A DNA stretch of 64,000 bases from assembly GCF_900105245.1 (NCBI RefSeq), contig NZ_FNSZ01000001.1, positions 5,206,001 to 5,270,000 of the forward strand. The letters run 5' to 3'. The DNA comes from Streptomyces sp. 1222.5. Its GTDB lineage: Bacteria > Actinomycetota > Actinomycetes > Streptomycetales > Streptomycetaceae. Below the pieces are notes generated by a model. That model was given only the letters and a program-made list of their open reading frames with translations, ran no database searches and was not told the origin of the DNA. Of this stretch, positions 58,635-64,000 are shown piece after piece (positions within the stretch are counted from its first letter, which is position 1; each line of letters starts with the position of its first letter). A program made the translations under genes and the position numbers.

Positions 58635-59159
58635 CTAGCGGGCCGCCCGCGGCCCGTCGGCCGGGGCGGCCGCGCCCGTCCGCAGCAGCGCCCGGGCCAG
58701 GCAGCCCAGCGCCACCGTCGACAGCACCGCCCGGACGACGTTCCACGCCACCCACGGGCCCTCGAAGTGCTCCCTGAGCGGGGCCGGGGTGCCCCCGCCC
58801 GCCAGCGCGTCGTTCAGCGGGATGCTGAACGCCACGGTGACGAGGAACGCCAGCGTGTACGCCACCAGGGCCGCCCCCGCCCAGCGGCCGCCCGCCGAGC
58901 CGCGCAGCTGCCACGCCGAGACCGCCGTCAGCACCAGCGCCCCCATGAAGCTCAGGAAGAACACCGGGTTCTGGATCACGTCGTTGATGTCGCGCATGAC
59001 CGCGACGTACGTCCGGTCGTCCGCGCGGGCCAGCGCGGGCATCACCGCGCAGGCGAAGGCGTAGAAGACCCCGGCGATCAGCCCCATGGCGACGGTGGCG
59101 GCGCCCAGGACGGTCCGGCCGGCCCGTGCCGGCCGCGGTGTTTCCCTCGGATGCGTCAT
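58635..59159 (-). CDS. DUF1772 (anthrone oxygenase-like) membrane protein
   Basis: A 174-residue protein with four helices (AATVAMGLIAGVFYAFACAVMPAL first; VFFLSFMGALVLTAVSAWQL; AALVAYTLAFLVTVAFSIPL; VVRAVLSTVALGCLARALL). The pattern, with FSIPLNDAL near the third helix, resembles the DUF1772/anthrone-oxygenase-like group. Function is not known. The start ATG 59159 follows GGAGGAC. It is divergent from the CGNR gene at 59352, with 192 bases in between. Confidence 0.8.
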   Translation of the reverse strand: MTHPRETPRPARAGRTVLGAATVAMGLIAGVFYAFACAVMPALARADDRTYVAVMRDINDVIQNPVFFLSFMGALVLTAVSAWQLRGSAGGRWAGAALVAYTLAFLVTVAFSIPLNDALAGGGTPAPLREHFEGPWVAWNVVRAVLSTVALGCLARALLRTGAAAPADGPRAAR

Positions 59160-59351
59160 GTCCTCCAGCCAACCCGCACGGCCCCGCCGGGGACATGGCC
59201 GAGGCGCGCACCCGCATACGCGGGCGTCCAGCCACGCCGGCGCCCGTCCGCCGTACCGGCGGCGGTACGAGGGGTTCCTCAGACGTGCCCGGGCGGGCAC
59301 TGTGAGAGGTGCGACGGAACGGTTCCCCCTGTCCTAGGCGGTGACAGGCAC

Positions 59352-59945
59352 ATGGCACTGGGTACGGCCACGCCCCCGAACGAGCCGCGGTTCGACGCCG
59401 GGCGGATCTGTCTGGATCTCCTCGCGACCGCGCACCCGGCCGAACGGCTGGACGCCGTCGGTCCGTTGCGCGCCTGGATCACCGGCGCCGCACTGGTGCC
59501 GCCGGGCACACCGCTGGGCCACGCCGACGCCTCCTGGCTGGTGGGCTTCAGGGAACTGCGCGGACAGGTCGGGCAGTTGGTGCGCACCCCGCAGACGGCC
59601 GACCCGCGGACGTACGAACGCGCGCTCGCCCGGGTCAACGAGACCGCCCGCGCCGCGCCGCCCGCCCCGCGCGCGGTGCGCGGCGCCGACGGCACGCTGG
59701 TCCGGGAGCTGGCCGGTCCGCCGGAGTGCGCGGCCCTGCTCGCGGTGGTCGCCCGGGACGCGGTCGAGCTGCTCACCGACCCCGTCGCGCGGGCCGCCGT
59801 GCGCGAGTGCGAGGGCGACAACTGCCCGCTCGTGTACCTGGACACCTCCCGCGGGCGGCGCCGGCGCTGGTGCTCCAGCGAGGTCTGCGGCAACCGCGAG
59901 CGGGTCGCCCGGCACCGGCGCCGGGCGGCGCTCGCCCGCGCCTGA
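59352..59945 (+). CDS. CGNR zinc-finger regulator (ABATE domain)
   Basis: A 197-residue protein. The C-terminal CGNR zinc finger is clear: NCPLVYLDTSRGRRRRWCSS followed by EVCGNRERVARHRRR, with four cysteines in the CGNR pattern and a basic DNA-binding tail. The N-terminal ABATE-like helical domain probably senses a stress or ligand. Such proteins are presumed transcription factors in actinobacteria. ATG 59352 is the most upstream start in frame with good codon use. The divergent DUF1772 membrane protein is the most likely target. Confidence 0.88.
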   Translation: MALGTATPPNEPRFDAGRICLDLLATAHPAERLDAVGPLRAWITGAALVPPGTPLGHADASWLVGFRELRGQVGQLVRTPQTADPRTYERALARVNETARAAPPAPRAVRGADGTLVRELAGPPECAALLAVVARDAVELLTDPVARAAVRECEGDNCPLVYLDTSRGRRRRWCSSEVCGNRERVARHRRRAALARA

Positions 59946-60199
59946 GGGGCCCCGCGGGGCCCATATCGCAAGTGATTTCGGTTACACCGCGTTTTTGTTG
60001 GTGTCTACACGGGTAGTTCGCAGGGCCTCCGGCGATGTGTCGGAAATGTAAAGATCACGCGGTGGGAATGTGCACCCATGTCCCCCTCGTCACGTCACCG
60101 CAGAGAAATCTGTCACTCCGGTTTGAACGCCTGGCCCCTTCCTTCCGTACGGGTGGGCGAGCGACCGACTGGGGGAACCCCCGGACACCGGAGGTGGGC

Positions 60200-60778
60200 G
60201 TGCGCAAGGATGCGGCCGTGGCCAATGAACGTGGATCGAGGGCCCGACATCGCATGTCCTCAATGCCCTCGGAACCTGACGAGGAGCTGATGCGTGCCCT
60301 GTACCGGGAGCACGCCGGACCTCTGCTCGCGTATGTCCTCCGGCTGGTCGCCGGTGATCGGCAGCGCGCCGAGGACGTCGTACAGGAAACGCTCATCCGT
60401 GCCTGGAAGAACGCCGGTCAGCTCAATCGGGCGACCGGATCGGTACGCCCCTGGCTGGTGACGGTCGCGCGCCGCATCGTCATCGACGGCCACCGCAGCC
60501 GGCAGGCCCGGCCGCAGGAGGTCGATCCGTCGCCGCTGGAGGTCATCCCCGCGGAGGACGAGATCGACAAGGCGCTGTGGCTGATGACGCTGTCGGACGC
60601 GCTCGACGACCTGACCCCGGCCCACCGGGAGGTCCTCGTCGAGACGTACTTCAAGGGGCGTACCGTCAACGAGGCGGCCGAGACGCTGGGCATTCCGAGT
60701 GGCACCGTCCGCTCCCGGGTGTTCTACGCCCTGCGGTCGATGAAGCTGGCACTGGAGGAGCGGGGGGTGACGGCGTGA
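60200..60778 (+). CDS. sigU: ECF-type RNA polymerase sigma factor, SigU-like
   Basis: A 192-residue ECF sigma factor. Region 2 has LMRALYREHAGPLLAYVLRL and the DNA-melting AEDVVQETLIRAWKN; region 4 has LTPAHREVLVETYFKG and the helix-turn-helix VNEAAETLGIPSGTVRSRVFYALRSMK. GTG 60200 is preferred because CGGAGG precedes it at good spacing; the frame is open back to 60035. The 254 bases before it, from 59946, include AT-rich GTTTTTGTTGGTG and probably the promoter. TGATG overlap (1 base) couples it to its anti-sigma gene. The name rests on synteny with the S. coelicolor sigU-rsuA pair. Confidence 0.82.
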   Translation: MRKDAAVANERGSRARHRMSSMPSEPDEELMRALYREHAGPLLAYVLRLVAGDRQRAEDVVQETLIRAWKNAGQLNRATGSVRPWLVTVARRIVIDGHRSRQARPQEVDPSPLEVIPAEDEIDKALWLMTLSDALDDLTPAHREVLVETYFKGRTVNEAAETLGIPSGTVRSRVFYALRSMKLALEERGVTA

Positions 60779-61608
60779 TGAGCAGCGGATACGGGGGAAT
60801 GCAAGGATTCGGACCGGGTGGTCCGGGTATTTCTGGACCCATGAACCCCGGCCAGGGATCTTCGGTGCCGAGCGAGCACGAGACCGTCGGTGCCTACGCC
60901 CTCGGGATTCTCGACGACGCCGAGGCAACCGCTTTCGAGACCCATCTCGCCGGCTGCGAGTGGTGCGCCCAGCAGCTGGACGAACTGGCGGGGATGGAGC
61001 CGATGCTGGCCGCGCTCGCGGACCTGCCGGGCTCCGGCAGCACCCCGGCGATCGGCGAGTCGCTGTCGGCGAAGCCCAGCCCCCGGCTGGTGGAGAAGCT
61101 GGTCGACGAGGTCTCCGAGCACCGCGCCCAGAAGCGCCGGCGCAGCTTCTACATGATCGCGGCGGCGGCCGCGCTGATCATCGCCGGCCCGCTCGCCGCG
61201 GTGGCGGTGAACAGCGGCTCGGACAGCGGTGGGCAGGTCACCGCCTCCCCGGCCCAGGACCAGTTCCGGACCATGACCGACAAGGCGTCGGGCACCGACC
61301 CGTCGACCCACGTCAGCGCCACCGTCGGCATGGCGCAGAAGGCCTGGGGCACCCAGGCGGTCCTGGAGCTGAAGAACGTCAAGGGCCCGCTCAAGTGCTC
61401 CCTGGTCCTGGTCGCGAAGAACGGCCAGCGCGTCACCATGTCGTCGTGGTCCGTGCCGAACTGGGGCTACGGCATCCAGGACGGCAAGACACCGGAGTCC
61501 AAGAAGCCCCTCTACATCGGCGGAGCCGCGGCCTTCCAGCCGAACGAGATCGACCACTTCGAGGTCGTCACCTTCGAGGGCAAGAAGCTCGTCCAGGTGG
61601 ACGCGTAG
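60778..61608 (+). CDS. rsuA: Membrane anti-sigma factor with zinc-binding motif, RsuA-like
   Basis: A 276-residue protein. A short Gly-rich N-terminus is followed by the ZAS anti-sigma domain: HETVGAYALGILDDAEATAF, then H-LAG-C-EW-C (His-x3-Cys-x2-Cys), the zinc site that holds the sigma factor. One helix (FYMIAAAAALIIAGPLAAVAV at about 123) crosses the membrane. The external domain (about 130 residues) has a conserved-looking beta pattern with SSWSVPNWGYG, probably the sensing part. Coupled to sigU by a one-base overlap; it should keep that factor inactive until an envelope signal arrives. Confidence 0.86.
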   Translation: MSSGYGGMQGFGPGGPGISGPMNPGQGSSVPSEHETVGAYALGILDDAEATAFETHLAGCEWCAQQLDELAGMEPMLAALADLPGSGSTPAIGESLSAKPSPRLVEKLVDEVSEHRAQKRRRSFYMIAAAAALIIAGPLAAVAVNSGSDSGGQVTASPAQDQFRTMTDKASGTDPSTHVSATVGMAQKAWGTQAVLELKNVKGPLKCSLVLVAKNGQRVTMSSWSVPNWGYGIQDGKTPESKKPLYIGGAAAFQPNEIDHFEVVTFEGKKLVQVDA

Positions 61609-61677
61609 ACGGCGTAGCTTTGTCGGGTCCCCTTCGCGTACGGTTGACGGCTGCCCAGCACGTCAGAAGGGGGCCCG

Positions 61678-64000
61678 GTGGCCGCTCAGGTTCAGCAGTC
61701 CGCGGTCGACCCGGTACACGGCGAAGACTCCGTCCGTGACCGGGAGATCAGCGTCGAACAGGAACACCTGGACCGGGTGTACCAGCGGCTCGAGGAGAAG
61801 ATCCACGAAGCCGAGTTCCTGATGCACGACGCGGCCAAGCGGGGCCAGGTGGGCACCCCGGGCGCGCTGGCCGAGCGGGACGCGCAGGTCTTCCGGGCCG
61901 GCATCCACCTGAACCGGCTCAACAACGAGTTCGAGGACTTCCTCTTCGGCCGTATCGACCTGCTGCTCGGCAAGGACGGCAAGAAGGGCCCCGACGGCGC
62001 GTACACGGCGGTGGAGCCGGCCGAGGGCGCCGTGCGGCCGGACAACACCGCCGACATCGCCGAGACCCTGCACATCGGCCGCATCGGCGTCCTCGACCAG
62101 GACTACTCCCCGCTGGTCATCGACTGGCGGGCGCCCGCGGCCGCACCCTTCTACCGGGCCACGCCCGTCGACCCCGGCCGGGTCGTCAGGCGCCGGGTCA
62201 TCCGCTCCAAGGGCCGCCGGGTCCTCGGCGTCGAGGACGACCTGATGCGCCCCGAGCTGACCGCCAGCCTCGACGGCCGCATCCTGCCCGCGATCGGCGA
62301 CGGCGCCCTCATGGCCGCCCTCGGACAGGCCCGCAGCCACACCATGCGGGACATCGTCTCGTCCATCCAGGCGGAGCAGGACCTGGTCATCCGCGCCCCC
62401 GCCGCCTCCGTCACCTACGTGGAGGGCGGCCCCGGCACCGGCAAGACCGCAGTCGCCCTGCACCGCGCGGCCTACCTGCTCTACCAGGACCGCAGACGCT
62501 ACGCGGGGGGCATCCTGATCGTCTCCCCGACCCCGCTGCTCGTCGCCTACACCGAGGGCGTGCTGCCCTCGCTCGGCGAGGAGGGCCAGGTCGCGATCCG
62601 CGCGATCGGCTCCCTGGTCGACGGCGCGGAGGCCACCCTCTACGACTCCCCGTCCGTGGCCCGCGCCAAGGGCTCGTACCGGATGCTGAAGGTGCTGCGG
62701 AAGGCGGCCCGCGGCGCCCTGGAACTGGGCCCCGGCGGTGGCGCGCCCGCCGGGCAGCTCGCCCTCGACGACGACATCGAGGCCGACGCCGCGCCCGCGA
62801 GCGGCCCGCCGGCCCGGCTGCGGGTGGTCGCCTTCAACCGCCGCCTCGAACTGGAGGCCGGTGAGCTGGAACGCATCCGCCGCAACGCCCTCGGCGGCAC
62901 CGCGCCGGTCAACCTGCTCCGCCCGCGCGCCCGCAAGCTGCTGCTGGACGCCCTGTGGGCGAGATCCGGCGCCGCGGGCCGGCACACCGACCCGGAGCTC
63001 GCCGCCGAACTGCGCTCCTCCTTCGACGAGGACGTCGCGAGCGAGGACCCCTTCATCGCGTTCCTCGACGCCTGGTGGCCCGAGCTGACCCCCAAGGCGG
63101 TGCTCGCCGCCATGGCGGACGAGAAGCGCCTCGGCCGCTGGGCCCGCCGCATCCTCAACCCCGGCGAGGTCCGCAAGGTCGCCCGCGCCCTGAAGCGGGA
63201 CGGTCACTCGGTGCACGACATCGCCATGCTGGACGAGTTGCAGGCGATCCTCGGCGCCCCGGCCCGCCCCCGCAAGAAGCGCGAATTCGACCCGTTGGAC
63301 CAGCTCACCGGCCTGGAGGAGCTGATGCCGGTGCGCGAGGAGTCGCAGCGGGAGCGCGCCGAGCGCCTCGCGCAGGAGCGCACCGAGTACGCGCACGTCA
63401 TCGTGGACGAGGCGCAGGACCTCACCCCGATGCAGTGGCGCATGGTCGGCCGCCGCGGGCGGCACGCCACCTGGACGGTCGTCGGCGACCCGGCCCAGTC
63501 CTCCTGGTCCGACCCGGACGAGGCGGCCGAGGCCCGCGACGAGGCCCTCGGCACCCGCCCCCGGCGCCGCTTCCAGCTCACTGTGAACTACCGCAACCCC
63601 GCCGAGATCGCCGAGCTGGCCGCGAGGGTCCTCGCGCTCGCCATGCCCGGCTCCGAGGCGCCGTCGGCCGTACGGTCCACCGGGGTCGAGCCGCGCTTCA
63701 CCGTCGTGCGGGACTCCCTTCCGCGGACCGTGCGGGCCGAGGCCGAGCGGCTCCTCGCGGCCGTGGACGGCACGATCGGCGTGGTCGTCGCGATGAACCG
63801 GCGCGAGGAGGCCCGCCGCTGGCTGGCCGGGCTCGGCGACCGGGTCGTGGCGCTCGGCAGCCTGGAGGCCAAGGGCCTGGAGTACGACGCCACCGTCGTC
63901 GTCTCGCCCGCGGAGATCGCCGACGAGTCCCCGGCCGGGCTGCGCGTGCTGTACGTGGCGCTGACCCGGGCCACCCAGCAGCTGACGGTGGTGTCGGCGG
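61678..64000 (+). CDS. helD: HelD-like RNA polymerase-associated helicase/ATPase, 3' end missing
   Basis: About 774 residues are visible; the frame is still open at the end, but motif VI (YVALTRATQQL) has been reached, so little is missing. The N-terminus has a long coiled-coil pair (EQEHLDRVYQRLEEKIHEAEFL), as in HelD, which enters the RNAP secondary channel. Walker A is GGPGTGKTAVAL at about residue 249, Walker B VIVDEAQDLTPMQW, then WTVVGDPAQS and AKGLEYDATVVV. HelD-type proteins free RNAP from DNA, and the HelR relatives can confer rifampicin tolerance. Start GTG 61678 follows AGAAGGGGGC. Confidence 0.87.
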   Translation, partial: MAAQVQQSAVDPVHGEDSVRDREISVEQEHLDRVYQRLEEKIHEAEFLMHDAAKRGQVGTPGALAERDAQVFRAGIHLNRLNNEFEDFLFGRIDLLLGKDGKKGPDGAYTAVEPAEGAVRPDNTADIAETLHIGRIGVLDQDYSPLVIDWRAPAAAPFYRATPVDPGRVVRRRVIRSKGRRVLGVEDDLMRPELTASLDGRILPAIGDGALMAALGQARSHTMRDIVSSIQAEQDLVIRAPAASVTYVEGGPGTGKTAVALHRAAYLLYQDRRRYAGGILIVSPTPLLVAYTEGVLPSLGEEGQVAIRAIGSLVDGAEATLYDSPSVARAKGSYRMLKVLRKAARGALELGPGGGAPAGQLALDDDIEADAAPASGPPARLRVVAFNRRLELEAGELERIRRNALGGTAPVNLLRPRARKLLLDALWARSGAAGRHTDPELAAELRSSFDEDVASEDPFIAFLDAWWPELTPKAVLAAMADEKRLGRWARRILNPGEVRKVARALKRDGHSVHDIAMLDELQAILGAPARPRKKREFDPLDQLTGLEELMPVREESQRERAERLAQERTEYAHVIVDEAQDLTPMQWRMVGRRGRHATWTVVGDPAQSSWSDPDEAAEARDEALGTRPRRRFQLTVNYRNPAEIAELAARVLALAMPGSEAPSAVRSTGVEPRFTVVRDSLPRTVRAEAERLLAAVDGTIGVVVAMNRREEARRWLAGLGDRVVALGSLEAKGLEYDATVVVSPAEIADESPAGLRVLYVALTRATQQLTVVSA

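Overview
The window is high-GC actinobacterial chromosome, almost certainly Streptomyces. The evidence is the strong G/C third-position bias, GTG and TTG starts, a tandem PkaA/PkaB-type kinase pair, a MatA/MatB-type locus, a SigU/RsuA-type pair and the ssrA tag. From memory, the gene order matches the conserved core region that runs in reverse from about SCO3001 to SCO2952 in S. coelicolor; this was not checked against a database.

Layout. 1-2.1 kb: end of a small conserved protein, a HAD phosphatase and a DJ-1/PfpI protein, followed by a GC-rich repeat patch and a 0.6 kb leader. 2.7-7.6 kb: the giant NAD-glutamate dehydrogenase, closed by a strong terminator. 7.8-29.8 kb: a surface-glycopolymer region of the wall teichoic acid type. 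It holds two GT2 glycosyltransferases, four large two-domain GT2-like/CDP-glycerol glycerophosphotransferase paralogues, a TagGH-like ABC exporter with a divergent TetR regulator, a GalE-type epimerase and three polytopic membrane proteins, two of them GT-C-like. An ohrR/ohr peroxide-defence pair sits inside this region. 30-33.7 kb: a sugar ABC importer (binding protein and two permeases, no ATPase). The two permease genes are separated by a duplicated gene end plus a GC-rich insert.

34-42.1 kb: a large FHA/FtsK-type ATPase transcribed away from the kinases pkaA and pkaB, then prfB with a strong terminator. 42.4-43.5 kb: a LAETG-type sortase substrate with DGGTTT repeats, and a tiny zinc-ribbon membrane protein. 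43.8-47.7 kb: the cell-division and quality-control block ftsE-ftsX-ctpA-smpB-ssrA. 47.9-50.7 kb: a small membrane protein and an MFS exporter divergent from a LysR regulator. 50.9-55.7 kb: a tightly coupled matA-matB-acyltransferase operon, predicted to make and decorate a PNAG-like extracellular polysaccharide. 55.9-58.5 kb: a NarK-type transporter and an NnaR-type regulator (HemD-like domain plus winged helix). 58.6-64 kb: a DUF1772-type membrane protein, a CGNR regulator, sigU-rsuA and a nearly complete HelD-like helicase cut by the window edge.

The common theme is the cell envelope: teichoic-acid-like polymers, an aggregation polysaccharide, a sortase substrate, division ABC proteins and signalling kinases. 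I did not find a clearly new defence or mobile system. The most unusual items are the motif-divergent glycerophosphotransferase paralogues, the apparently soluble FHA/FtsK ATPase beside the twin kinases, the permease with a large extracytoplasmic insert, and the duplicated junction between the two permease genes.
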